A DNA stretch of 46,293 nt from Xanthomonas maliensis (GTDB lineage: Bacteria; Pseudomonadota; Gammaproteobacteria; Xanthomonadales; Xanthomonadaceae). Position 1 is the stretch's first letter. The number at the start of each line of letters is the position of its first letter. The stretch lies in contig NZ_NSET01000001.1 of assembly GCF_009192945.1 (NCBI RefSeq), positions 1 through 46,293 on the forward strand. The letters run 5' to 3'. Shown one piece after another: positions 15,471 to 23,971 of the stretch. The position numbers and the translations under genes were made by a program. The notes beneath the pieces are model-generated. The model searched no databases. It was not told the DNA's origin and was given only the letters and a program-made list of their open reading frames with translations.

Positions 15471-15935
15471 TCAATCCTGCCGTGCGTCTGTGAGGGTCTG
15501 GGCGAAGCTGCGTGCCAGTGCGGCAGCGGCGCTGGCCACCGCCTGAAAGCGGCGCGCAATGATGTCGCGATCCACGCCTTGCAGGACATCGGACCGCAGC
15601 TGCTCACAGGCCCGCAGCAGTTCCTGCGAGCCGAACGGGACCAGGGTGTTCTTGAGCGTGTGAATCTGGTTCACCATCGTGGTCTGGTCGGCGGCAGGCA
15701 CGGCGATCGTGCACTCTTGCATGCAGCGATCGATCTCCCGTCGCAAGGCATCGAGGTAGTCGGCGCTGCCGTTGGGGTCGAGGGTGGTCACCAGGTCGAG
15801 CATGGAGCCAGGCTCCACCCGCGGCTGTGCATGGGAGGCCACATGCCTGCGCCTGGGCTCGCCAGCGGGGTGCAGCGCATGGTCCGACGATTTGACGCCG
15901 ATGCCTTGCAGTAGCTTGGTGACGAGCGAGGCCAT
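15471..15935 (-). CDS. Histidine phosphotransfer (HPt) protein
   Basis: A 154-residue protein. The C-terminal half is an HPt four-helix bundle with the phospho-acceptor His92 in NQIHTLKNTLVPFG. The N-terminal 40 residues are unlike HPt and may be disordered. It ends six bases before the start of the hybrid kinase, so the two form a split phosphorelay. The start at 15935 was chosen; the frame is open upstream to 16451, but that extension is arginine-rich and unprotein-like. Confidence 0.85.
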   Translation of the reverse strand: MASLVTKLLQGIGVKSSDHALHPAGEPRRRHVASHAQPRVEPGSMLDLVTTLDPNGSADYLDALRREIDRCMQECTIAVPAADQTTMVNQIHTLKNTLVPFGSQELLRACEQLRSDVLQGVDRDIIARRFQAVASAAAALARSFAQTLTDARQD

Positions 15936-16565
15936 TGGCCACCCCTGGGCAGACTGAAGCAGCCGGCAGCATAGTAATGCGGATGGGATAGCGGTGTCAG
16001 CGCTGCCCGCCGGCTTTGCCGTGAAGACCCCGAAGCCGCTGCCGGATATGCGATGCGCCGCACGCCCGGCGTCGGTGGACAAGGCGGCACCATGCGCCGG
16101 CGCAGGTGGCTGCTTGTTCGTCACGGTCGACCACCGCCCGTGTGCGACAGCCGTGGTGCCGGAATGCTTGCCATTTGCTCCAAGACTGTGATGGCCCCTG
16201 CATGCCCCTATCGTGGCAAGCAGCAATGGCCTGCGGCAGGCGGTGAACACGCAACCTCGAGCCCGGTTCGCATTCTGCAATGCCAGTGCTCGGCCAGGCG
16301 TCCCGACAGCGCATGGTGGCGCTAAGCTTGCGGCACGGCGCGCCCCGGTCGCTGGCTGTCCACGACGCGCATCCAGGACATTGCAGGCCGCCACGCGCGG
16401 CTGTGGTCGACCCTGCGTGTGTGGCGCTGGCCACCGACGGCGCTCCCGCACGGCACCGCAGACCGTCGGTGCAGGTGCTGGCCGCGCGTGTCTGTCGCTG
16501 TTGCGCGCGCAGACGCAGGGCCGCGCGTCTGTCGATTCCTGTGCCTACGCACCCCCTACCGAGCC
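15936..16565. other. Long divergent intergenic region
   Basis: 630 bases between the HPt-kinase operon (minus) and the gamma-glutamyltransferase gene (plus). Open frames on both strands read as non-coding. No promoter, repeat or RNA structure was recognised with confidence. It probably contains both promoters. Confidence 0.4.
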
Positions 16566-18353
16566 ATGCCGATGTCTGCCCTCTCTGCGTCATCGTTTGC
16601 CTTCCCCGTTCGCCGCTGGCAGTGCCTGGCACTGGCGTTGCTGCTGGTGCTGCCCCCGGTCGTCGCCAAGCCGCCGCTGGATGCGCGAGTGCCGGCGTCG
16701 GCGCCACAGCCGCGTGAGCTCGATGACGCCCGCGGCTATCTACCGATCCATCATCCGCTGCGCAGTACCGGCGGCATGGTGGTCAGCCAGAGCCGTCCGG
16801 CATCGGAGGTGGGCGTACAGATTCTGCGTGCCGGCGGCAATGCGATCGACGCGGCGGTCGCGGTCGGGCTGGCGGAGGCGGTGACGCTGCCGCGTGCCGG
16901 CAATTTGGGCGGGGGCGGTGCCATGGTTATCTACCTGGCCAAGGAGCACCGCACCACCGCTTTCGATTACTACGGCTCGGCGCCGGCAGCGACCACGCCG
17001 GGCCTGCTGTTGGGGGCCGACGGCAAACGCGATCGCGAGGCCTCGCGCTCTTGGAAGAGCATTGCCGTGCCGGGGACGGTGGCGGCGTTCGCTGCGGCGC
17101 AGCGCCGTTACGGCAAGCTGCGGTGGGCGCAGGTGGTGGCGCCAGCCATTGCGCTGGCCGAGCAGGGCGTGCGCCTGTCCGACGACGAAGCGCGCGTGCT
17201 CGACTGGGCCAAGCCTTCGCTGGCGCGGACGCCGGAGACGCGCGCGCAGTTCTTCAAGGCCGATGGCAGCAGTTATGCCGCCGGCGCGCTGCTCAAGCAG
17301 CCCGACCTGGCCTGGTCGTTGCGGCAGATCGCAGGCGATGGCGCCGATGCGTTCTACAAGGGCGAGATCGCCAAGCGCATCGTCGCCGCGAGCCAGCAGC
17401 ATGGCGGCATTCTCACTGCCGAAGACCTGGCCAACTATCAGGTGCGCGAGCTGGCACCGGTGCACTCGAGCTACCGCGGTGTGCCGCTGGCGTTGGCCCC
17501 GGAGCCGGCGTCGGGCACGATCCTGGCGGAGCTGTTGAACCTGATCGAGCGCGTGCCGCTGTCGCCGGCCGATGCCGGAAGCGCCAAGGCCTACCATCTG
17601 ATCGCCGAAGCGACGCGGCTGGCCGACGCCGACCGCAAGGCCTATGCGGGTGGGACGCCACAGGCCGTATCGCGCAGTGCAGGATTGCTGGACAAGGCCT
17701 ATGCGGCGCGGCGGGCGGCACTGATCTCGCTGGCGCACACGCTGCCCGCGGCGGCGGTCGACGCCGGCGATCCGCGCCCGCATGAAAGCCCGGACACCAC
17801 CCACTACTCGGTGGTCGATGCCGACGGCAATGCGGTCGCCAATACCTATACGCTGAGCAACAACTTCGGTGCCGGCGTCATCGCGGCGGGCACCGGGATC
17901 CTGCTCAATAATTCCATGGTCAACTTCGCCTGGGATGGTCCGGCCGATTCGCCCAATGCGCCGGCACCGGGCAAGCGGCTGGTAAGCACCATCAGCCCCT
18001 TCATCGCCTTCAAGGACGGCAAACCGTGGATCGTGGCCGGCACGCCCGGCGCCGAGTCGATCCTGTCGGCGTTGGCGCAGTTTGTGGTGAACGTGGTGGA
18101 CTTCAAGCTCACTCTCGCCGAAGCGGTGGCGCGCCCGCGTATCAACGCGTATCGCGATGGCGGCATCGCCTATGAGCAAGGTATTTCGCCCGACACGCTG
18201 GAGCGTTTGCAGGCGCTGGGCCATGCGCTCGAACCGTCGATCACCCAGACCAGCATTCAAGCCATCGAATTGGCCGCGGATGGATCGGCATTCGGGGCGG
18301 CCGATCCGCGTCGCCCCGATTCGGCGGCAGTGGGCGTGCACGAATACCGCTGA
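16566..18353 (+). CDS. ggt: Gamma-glutamyltransferase (gamma-glutamyltranspeptidase)
   Basis: A 595-residue preprotein with a signal sequence (WQCLALALLLVLPPVVA). The N-nucleophile hydrolase signature is clear: the autocatalytic cleavage site lies before the first Thr of TTHYSVVD, giving a large and a small subunit. Substrate-loop residues (GAGV, NNSMVNF) and the C-terminal GTPGAES segment match GGT. It would act in the periplasm on glutathione and other gamma-glutamyl compounds. The ATG at 16566 was chosen (another at 16572); the frame is open upstream to 16419. The gene appears monocistronic. Confidence 0.93.
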   Translation: MPMSALSASSFAFPVRRWQCLALALLLVLPPVVAKPPLDARVPASAPQPRELDDARGYLPIHHPLRSTGGMVVSQSRPASEVGVQILRAGGNAIDAAVAVGLAEAVTLPRAGNLGGGGAMVIYLAKEHRTTAFDYYGSAPAATTPGLLLGADGKRDREASRSWKSIAVPGTVAAFAAAQRRYGKLRWAQVVAPAIALAEQGVRLSDDEARVLDWAKPSLARTPETRAQFFKADGSSYAAGALLKQPDLAWSLRQIAGDGADAFYKGEIAKRIVAASQQHGGILTAEDLANYQVRELAPVHSSYRGVPLALAPEPASGTILAELLNLIERVPLSPADAGSAKAYHLIAEATRLADADRKAYAGGTPQAVSRSAGLLDKAYAARRAALISLAHTLPAAAVDAGDPRPHESPDTTHYSVVDADGNAVANTYTLSNNFGAGVIAAGTGILLNNSMVNFAWDGPADSPNAPAPGKRLVSTISPFIAFKDGKPWIVAGTPGAESILSALAQFVVNVVDFKLTLAEAVARPRINAYRDGGIAYEQGISPDTLERLQALGHALEPSITQTSIQAIELAADGSAFGAADPRRPDSAAVGVHEYR

Positions 18354-18401
18354 GGCGGAGGATGTGTGGGTGGTGGGCGTTGTCCGCGGCGCAGCGACGC
18401 C

Positions 18402-18719
18402 TCAGCGTTGCGCGCCGACGCCCAGCAGCACGATCAACAACGGCAACACCCCGATGGCTGCGCCGATCACGGCCAGGGGCGCATAGCGTTCGTTGTTCAA
18501 CCGCGACAACACCAGGCAGAGCACACCTATCCCAGCCGCGGCCACGGCGCCGACCAGCAAGCCTGCCACCGCCGCGGCCATGCCGCTCGTATTGGTGCCG
18601 ACGATGACGCCGACGACCAAGCCCGCGGGAATGGCGAGAAAGGACAGACCGCCGAACAGTGGCGCACGCTGAGGCTGAGGCTGAGGCTGAGGCGCGGGGT
18701 CGGGATGTTCCGTGTCCAT
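18402..18719 (-). CDS. Small membrane protein of unknown function
   Basis: A 105-residue protein. A Pro/Gln-rich N-terminus (PAPQPQPQPQ, residues about 8-17) is encoded by four tandem CTGAGG hexamers. Three hydrophobic segments follow (LSFLAIPAGLVVGVIVG, AAAVAGLLVGAVAAAGIGVLCLVL, LAVIGAAIGVLPLLIVLLG). No family is recognised. The hexamer array could vary in length without breaking the frame. It converges on the gamma-glutamyltransferase gene. Confidence 0.65.
   Translation of the reverse strand: MDTEHPDPAPQPQPQPQRAPLFGGLSFLAIPAGLVVGVIVGTNTSGMAAAVAGLLVGAVAAAGIGVLCLVLSRLNNERYAPLAVIGAAIGVLPLLIVLLGVGAQR
18669..18692 (+). repeat. Tandem hexanucleotide repeat (CTGAGG x4)
   Basis: Four perfect copies of CTGAGG within the 5' end of the minus-strand membrane-protein gene, encoding Pro-Gln pairs. 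In-frame length variation is possible. Confidence 0.8.
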
Positions 18720-19087
18720 GCGCTAGTCCGGCAGAAGGGCCTGGTCAGTGTACTGAACTCAGTGGTGCGCTGGGTGTCGGCGCGGACGAGGGCCAGCGCG
18801 CGCAGTGGCCGGGACCTGGGGCGTTGCCCATCATGTTGAACAGTCGGCGGCAGGCGTGCGTGGTGGTCCGAGGGGCGCCGGCGCATGACCTTTCTTTGCT
18901 GAGAGGAACTGAGAGTGGCCGAGGCCCGGGCGTGGCGTGTGCACGTTCCGCGGCACCCCATGGCAGTGGACAGCATCAGTGATCCATTCCGCAGATCCGC
19001 CGCTATCGGCGCAGCCGGCATCAAAAAAGCGCAGCGCCCGCCGCTACCGCAGCGTCTGCCTGCGGGCATTTCCCGCGCTTGGAGAAT
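18720..19087. other. Divergent intergenic region
   Basis: 368 bases between the small membrane protein (minus) and a secreted protein (plus). No gene, repeat or recognisable promoter was seen with confidence. Confidence 0.35.
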
Positions 19088-19684
19088 ATGTTGAACACGA
19101 TCAAGCCCCTGTTGCTCCTCAGTCTGGCCCTGGCAGGTGTTGGCTCGGCGCTGGCCGAGGATGCAGCACCTGCCGCAGCAGCCAGCGGCGGCGCGCGCCT
19201 GCGCATTTTCGGCCAGAACGGCGTCGGCATCGTGTTGTACAAGGACGCGGTCTGTAACAAGAAATACAGCGAAAAGATCCGCGCCTCCGGGTCGTTGGGA
19301 AGCGCGTTCGGCTCGTTGGTCGGGGCGGTCAAGAATGAATCGATCGGGATTCCGGAAACGCAGAACACCCGCAACCTGCACGACCGCAAGATGATCGGCT
19401 CCAAGCCGTTCTACAAGGAATATGCGCTGGAGGCGGGCAAGCCCGTGGTGGTGGAGGCGGGCGCGCATTCGGACCATTGGTCGACCGCGACCGGTTACCA
19501 CATGGGCTGGAATTGTGGGCCGTTGTTGTCGTCCACCTTCGTGCCCGAAGCCGGTGCCGACTACGAAGTGGCGCTGGACCTGGACTTCCGCCAATCAGTC
19601 TGTGTGCTGGCGGTCAATCGCGTCGCCGCCGATGGACAGGTCACGCCGGTAGCGGTATCGCCTGCCGCCAAGGACTGCAACTAG
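19088..19684 (+). CDS. Secreted/periplasmic protein of unknown function
   Basis: A 198-residue preprotein with a signal peptide (LLLLSLALAGVGSALA, cleavage near ALA-ED). The mature part begins with an Ala-rich linker. A GQNGVGIVLYKDAVC segment and three further cysteine-containing stretches (NWNCGPLL-type, QSVCVL, KDCN at the C-terminus) could form disulfides. No known family is recognised. GGAGA lies just before the ATG. Its TAG stop is formed by the CTAG terminus of the adjoining MITE-like repeat. Confidence 0.75.
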   Translation: MLNTIKPLLLLSLALAGVGSALAEDAAPAAAASGGARLRIFGQNGVGIVLYKDAVCNKKYSEKIRASGSLGSAFGSLVGAVKNESIGIPETQNTRNLHDRKMIGSKPFYKEYALEAGKPVVVEAGAHSDHWSTATGYHMGWNCGPLLSSTFVPEAGADYEVALDLDFRQSVCVLAVNRVAADGQVTPVAVSPAAKDCN

Positions 19685-19843
19685 AGCGTGTGATGCATGT
19701 TGAGATGAGATGCGTTGGCCGCCAGCGGTGCGGAGCGGATGCTGCGTGGCGCGGATTGCCTTGGCGCCAGCCTGGGCAAGGCGCATACCTTGTCTGAACG
19801 CGGCACAGGACGCTTCGCACTCACATTGGACGACTCGCTCTAG
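19681..19843. mobile_element. MITE-like intergenic element, copy 1
   Basis: A 163-base interval bounded by inverted CTAGAGCG (19681-19688) and CGCTCTAG (19836-19843). The centre can fold (GCCTTG with CAAGGC around 19758-19782). It shares a block of about 54 bases with copy 2 near 22.5 kb, including a 23-base exact match (19798-19820 with 22525-22547). It has no coding capacity. The left CTAG supplies the stop codon of the preceding gene. Confidence 0.55.
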
Positions 19844-19867
19844 GATGGCGGCAGGAGGCATTCCCGC

Positions 19868-20785
19868 ATGGCATCCATACCGTATCCGCCTGGCTCGCCG
19901 GCCGCGTCCACCCGCTTGTATGTGCTATTGGCGCGCCAGGCGCGGACCGGCGTGATCTTCCGGCGCGGGCCGAGCAAGCAGGTGCAGCTGATTGGCTGGG
20001 ATCTCGCACGAGATCGCTTCACGCCTGGCCAGTGGTTCAAGGGCCGCCTGTACGAGCGGCGTTGCGACCTCTCGCCGTCGGGGCGGCTGTTGGTGTATTT
20101 CGCGGCCAAGTACAAGGGCGAGTTCGGCACCTGGACGGCGCTGTCGCGCCCACCGTTCCTGACCGCGCTTGCGCTGTGGCCCAAGGGCGATGCCTGGGGC
20201 GGCGGCGGCATGTTCGAGAACGAACGCAGCTTGCTGTTGAACCACCGCCCGCAGCCTGGTCGCACGCCGTTTCCGTTGCCGACCGGCTTCGGGCTGCCGC
20301 ATGACATGCGGGTCAAGCCCTGCGGGCAGTGGTCCGGTGGCGGCGAGGATGAGCCCATCGACAGCCTGCTGCGGCGGCGCGACGGCTGGAAGGAGCGCGA
20401 TGCCGGTGAGGGCGAGCGTGGCGGGCGACGCAGTGGCGTGCTGTATCGGTTTTCACGTCCGCGGATCTGGGAGAAGCGCGGGCCTCAGGGCTGGCGTTTG
20501 CAATCGCTATTGCAGGCCGTAGGTCGAGAAAATGGGGCCTGGTACGCGCTGGACCACCGCGTCTGCGATGGCGATGGCAACGTGTTGGTGGACTTGCCTG
20601 GCAGCGACTGGGCCGACTGGGACGACGGCGATCTGGTCGTTGCGCGTGCTGGCTGCCTGTATCGCCTGGCGCAGGCCGATCTGCTCCGCTATCGGCACGA
20701 CGAGGCCGTGCTACGCCTGTTGCAGGACTTCCGCGACGCGCGCTTTGCAGCGATGGCAGCGCCGGTGGACGCGTTGACGTACTGA
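19868..20785 (+). CDS. Conserved-looking protein of unknown function
   Basis: A 305-residue soluble protein rich in Arg, Trp and Gly, without signal peptide or membrane segments. It has WDLARDRFTPGQWFKGRLYERRCDL near the N-terminus split by charged turns, a WPKGDAWGGGG segment, and a beta-rich C-terminal third. No family is recognised. Codon pattern and length support a real gene. It converges on the gene at 20885 across a good hairpin. Confidence 0.7.
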   Translation: MASIPYPPGSPAASTRLYVLLARQARTGVIFRRGPSKQVQLIGWDLARDRFTPGQWFKGRLYERRCDLSPSGRLLVYFAAKYKGEFGTWTALSRPPFLTALALWPKGDAWGGGGMFENERSLLLNHRPQPGRTPFPLPTGFGLPHDMRVKPCGQWSGGGEDEPIDSLLRRRDGWKERDAGEGERGGRRSGVLYRFSRPRIWEKRGPQGWRLQSLLQAVGRENGAWYALDHRVCDGDGNVLVDLPGSDWADWDDGDLVVARAGCLYRLAQADLLRYRHDEAVLRLLQDFRDARFAAMAAPVDALTY

Positions 20786-20820
20786 GGCCTCGCGCGGACA
20801 GTCATGCCGCTGCAGGGAGA

Positions 20821-20849
20821 GCGTTGCGGGTCCAGGTGGCGCGCAACGC
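20821..20849. terminator. Hairpin terminator between converging genes
   Basis: A perfect 8-bp stem GCGTTGCG (20821-20828) with CGCAACGC (20842-20849) and a 13-base loop, between two converging genes. No T-run. Confidence 0.5.
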
Positions 20850-20884
20850 CCGCTCATCCGTCATTGCGATCGAATGCAGCACAC

Positions 20885-22378
20885 CTAAGAGGGCAGGTGA
20901 CTCATGTGTTTGACCAGCAGTGCATGCAAGACCGGTGGCATCGACAGGTCGCGCCGCCCCGCTTCCCACTGCTGCACGAACGGCTGCAGATAAGTGCGAT
21001 GCCACGGGCTCAAGCGGCTGCGGGCCTGCAAGCGTTCGCGCAGCCGCGCCACCATGGCGCTGGCAGCCGCCTGCTCGCCCTGCGACTGATACTGGAACAC
21101 GAAGGCCAGCAACAGGCTGTCCGGACTGTCGAACAACACCTCCGGCGGTACCACACCGTTGGCATCGCCGGCATCGAGCAGTTGCAGCAGGGTGTCTGGG
21201 TCGCGGTTGAGCAAGGCCAGAGGGAACTGCGCAGCGAGAAAGCTGAAATAGGCGTCTGCCGCTGTCGGCAATCCCTCGGCCAATCGATTCAGCGTGTGGC
21301 TCAGGTGCGTATCGCTAGCGGCTACATCGAGCGCCCAACCGCCGTAGGCGCCGACCGCGCGGCTGGTGCGGAGCTCCGGCGCGAGCCATGCGCTCGCCAT
21401 CGTGTAGAAATGCACCGCGTGCAGGTGCGTGCTGACCGTCTGCTGTTGCCACGCCAGCAATTGCGCGTGCTGCAGGCCCAGGTGCACGCTCAGCTCGCCA
21501 ATTGCCGGGTCGTGCTGCAGCCACAGGAGCTGCCGGCTACCGGCATGGTCGCGCATCCAGCACCAGTGGCCGGGCGCATCGCTCGGCAGCTGTGACCAAT
21601 TGTTGGCTTGCATGGGTGGGGCCAGCCGTTGCAGCACCAGCGACGGAATCAGTGTCTGCAGACGCTGATGTTGCGCCTGTGCCTGGTCGCGGGCGGTGCG
21701 CAACGCCTTGGGCGTGCGTTTGGGCTGCAGAAAAAAACGCAGCCCAGCGGTCCGTTCGATAGCGTCGGAGGTGGTGTGGTCGGCCAATCGAGGCAGCGAC
21801 AGTTCGTCGGCAACGCCGCGTCGGCGCGGCAGTCCACGGCGCGCCGCCAAGCCGCGAATCGCCTGCAGCGGCTCGGAGGCGAGCAGGCCGTCCAGCGTGG
21901 GGGCGATCCCGTCCTGCGCGGTGAACACTTCCTCCAGCCAGCCATTGACCAACAAGCCGTACCAATCGGCGAACAGCGACGGCGCCTCGGCATGATCGGC
22001 CAACGTCAACATGGCGTGGAAGAGCGTATCCAGCGGCACCTGCGTGTCGATGACGCGGCTTTGGTAGAGCAGGCGGCGCTGGTCGTCCAGCCGCAGATAG
22101 ACAGCGCCGTGCGCGCCCTCCAGCCAACCCGAGCGCTCGGCTGCCATTGCCTGTGCGCGCATCTGCGGATCGGCGAGCGTTGCGGCCGGCGTCTGCGTCA
22201 GCACGCCGTGCCGCAGCAACACATCGATCATGCGCAGCCAAGTCAGGCCAGTGTCGTAGCGGGCCTGCAACTGCAATAGCGCATGGATCAATGCGGCTTG
22301 CCGCTCCGGCGGCAGCGCACTGCGATCGATCAGGTGAATACTGGCTTCGATCAGGTCCTCGACCGCATGTTGCGACAT
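20885..22378 (-). CDS. Large protein of unknown function
   Basis: A 497-residue soluble protein beginning MSQHAVEDLIEASIHLIDRS, mostly alpha-helical by composition (Leu/Ala/Gln-rich). It has no signal peptide, membrane segments or recognised catalytic motif. The start at 22378 was chosen because the upstream part of the open frame (to 22513) overlaps the repeat element and looks non-coding. It lies downstream of the oxidoreductase gene in the same orientation, with the MITE-like element between them. Confidence 0.7.
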   Translation of the reverse strand: MSQHAVEDLIEASIHLIDRSALPPERQAALIHALLQLQARYDTGLTWLRMIDVLLRHGVLTQTPAATLADPQMRAQAMAAERSGWLEGAHGAVYLRLDDQRRLLYQSRVIDTQVPLDTLFHAMLTLADHAEAPSLFADWYGLLVNGWLEEVFTAQDGIAPTLDGLLASEPLQAIRGLAARRGLPRRRGVADELSLPRLADHTTSDAIERTAGLRFFLQPKRTPKALRTARDQAQAQHQRLQTLIPSLVLQRLAPPMQANNWSQLPSDAPGHWCWMRDHAGSRQLLWLQHDPAIGELSVHLGLQHAQLLAWQQQTVSTHLHAVHFYTMASAWLAPELRTSRAVGAYGGWALDVAASDTHLSHTLNRLAEGLPTAADAYFSFLAAQFPLALLNRDPDTLLQLLDAGDANGVVPPEVLFDSPDSLLLAFVFQYQSQGEQAAASAMVARLRERLQARSRLSPWHRTYLQPFVQQWEAGRRDLSMPPVLHALLVKHMSHLPS

Positions 22379-22439
22379 CTTGCCTCCCTGCGGCCGTCGA
22401 TTTTGCTGCCGGCAGCATAGCCACCAGCAGGGGGCGAGC

Positions 22440-22575
22440 GCATGAAGGCCGGTCGTCGCGCCGAGACCGCGTTGCGCGCCTTGCCCAGGCGGCCAGCCTG
22501 GGCCGCCGCGCACACCTTGTGTCCACGCGGCACAGGACGCTTCGCACGCATCTCACAGCACGGAACACGCGCTAG
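22440..22575. mobile_element. MITE-like intergenic element, copy 2 (left end degenerate)
   Basis: It shares 22493-22547 with copy 1 at 19767-19820. The right end CGCGCTAG (22568-22575) matches copy 1's CGCTCTAG apart from one base. The centre can form two mutually exclusive hairpins: CCCAGGC with GCCTGGG, or GGCGGCC with GGCCGCC. The left inverted end is not recognisable. CTAG at 22572-22575 provides the TAG stop of the minus-strand oxidoreductase gene. Confidence 0.5.
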
Positions 22576-23450
22576 AGCGCGGAGGACACCTTGTCCAAGC
22601 GCGCATCCAGCGTATCGTCGCCGGCGTCTACGCCGGCATCGCCGATGCGCTGCTGCCACGCCACTGTGGCGGTGGCCATATCGGCCGGCAGGCCCAATGC
22701 TGCGACGGTGAGGGCGACTTCGCGCATTTCCGCCGCGCGGCGACGGCCATGCACGATCATCCGCTCGAGGTTGTAGCTGGCTTGCTCGCGCCAGCCAAGT
22801 GCGGTGGCCGAGGCGTCGAGCGATGCCGCCACTTCTGCCTCCACGCCGGCGCGGCGCGCAGCCAGGAAGCATTCGGCGCTCAGCGCCTCGATGCCCTTGA
22901 CCATCACCGAGCGCAACATCTTGATGGACGATGCCTGCCCGACCGCTGCACCGGCGGCGGTGGGCCGCATGTCCAGCGAGCGCAGCAGCACGATCGCCGC
23001 TTCCGTATGCGGGCCGCTGATCAGCAAGGGTACGTGGTGGCGCTTGGGCAGTACCGGTGCCATCACCGCCACGTCCACATAGCGTGCGCCGGCGGCCTCG
23101 ATCACCTCCGCTGCGGCCTGCTTGGAGTGGGGTGCGCAGGAATTGCAGTCCAGCCACAGCGCGCCGCGGCGCAGAAATGGCGCCGATTGACGGGCAGCGG
23201 CCAATGCGCAATCGGCCGTGACCAGGCTGAAGACCGCATCGGCGTCGGCGACGGCGTCGGCCGCGTCCGCACAGCCGGTGACGCTGCGGCTGGCGTAGCG
23301 CGCGCGCATTTCTGCTGCACTGTCGAGGTGATCGGTCTTGCAATCGTAGGCGCGGATCCGCGCCGGATCGGCCAAGGACCAGCCATCGAAGAAGGCGCAT
23401 GCCGCTTCGCCGAAGCCGATGAAGGCCAGTGCAGTGGATGGGGTGGACAT
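22572..23450 (-). CDS. NAD(P)-dependent oxidoreductase (6-phosphogluconate/3-hydroxyisobutyrate dehydrogenase-like, DUF1932 type)
   Basis: A 292-residue protein. The Rossmann nucleotide-binding start is ALAFIGFGEAACAFF (about 8-22). A VFSLVTADCA segment and SSIKMLRSVMVKGIEAL (catalytic-Lys helix of the beta-hydroxyacid dehydrogenase superfamily) follow, and the C-terminal all-helical part resembles DUF1932. The substrate is unknown. GAGCG lies before the ATG at 23450. The TAG stop is donated by the end of the MITE-like repeat. Confidence 0.82.
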   Translation of the reverse strand: MSTPSTALAFIGFGEAACAFFDGWSLADPARIRAYDCKTDHLDSAAEMRARYASRSVTGCADAADAVADADAVFSLVTADCALAAARQSAPFLRRGALWLDCNSCAPHSKQAAAEVIEAAGARYVDVAVMAPVLPKRHHVPLLISGPHTEAAIVLLRSLDMRPTAAGAAVGQASSIKMLRSVMVKGIEALSAECFLAARRAGVEAEVAASLDASATALGWREQASYNLERMIVHGRRRAAEMREVALTVAALGLPADMATATVAWQQRIGDAGVDAGDDTLDARLDKVSSAL

Positions 23451-23971
23451 GTGGACGCTCCTACGGGGGATGAGGATGCGGCGCATCGCGGGAAACCTGG
23501 CCCTCCGCGCAGCGCCTGCAGGGAGATCACTCCAGCACGCCAGCGCGCGCCAGCAAGCAGTGCCGGCGAAGCGGTGTCGTGGGTGGCGAATGCAAGCAAT
23601 GCGAGAGGGAGAGCAACTCTGCAATCCGTGCAGTGCCCGGTCCTGCATGCGCGGCAACGCGCTGGCCAGGCCTGGTGCCAGAGCATACGGCGCAGGCGAT
23701 GCGCATACGCGGCGCGGTGCACGCGGCCATTGCCGGAGGGACAGTCCATCGCACGCGGTCTCCATCATCGCTGTGCGCGGATGCCGATGCGATCGCATGC
23801 CCTGTCAGCCGACGGTCTGTATCGCGCGAATGAAGGTCATGTGGTCGATGGCCGCCGACGCATTGCGGTGCGCACTGCAAGCGCGCCGGCATCTGCGCAT
23901 GCTGCGCATCTCACATGCTGTTGTCTGGACGTCTCCTACCCTGTCACGACGTTCGCGCAGAAGGAGGCAAC
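23451..23971. other. Divergent intergenic region
   Basis: 520 bases between the oxidoreductase gene (minus) and the glutathionyl-hydroquinone reductase gene (plus). Open frames here look like shadows. AAGGAG at the right end is the ribosome-binding site of the reductase gene. Confidence 0.35.

Noticed and set aside
15471..16451. N-terminal extension of the HPt protein to 326 residues
   Set aside because: The extra 172 residues are Arg/Ala/Cys-rich without domain features, whereas the Met at 15935 starts a normal-looking protein.
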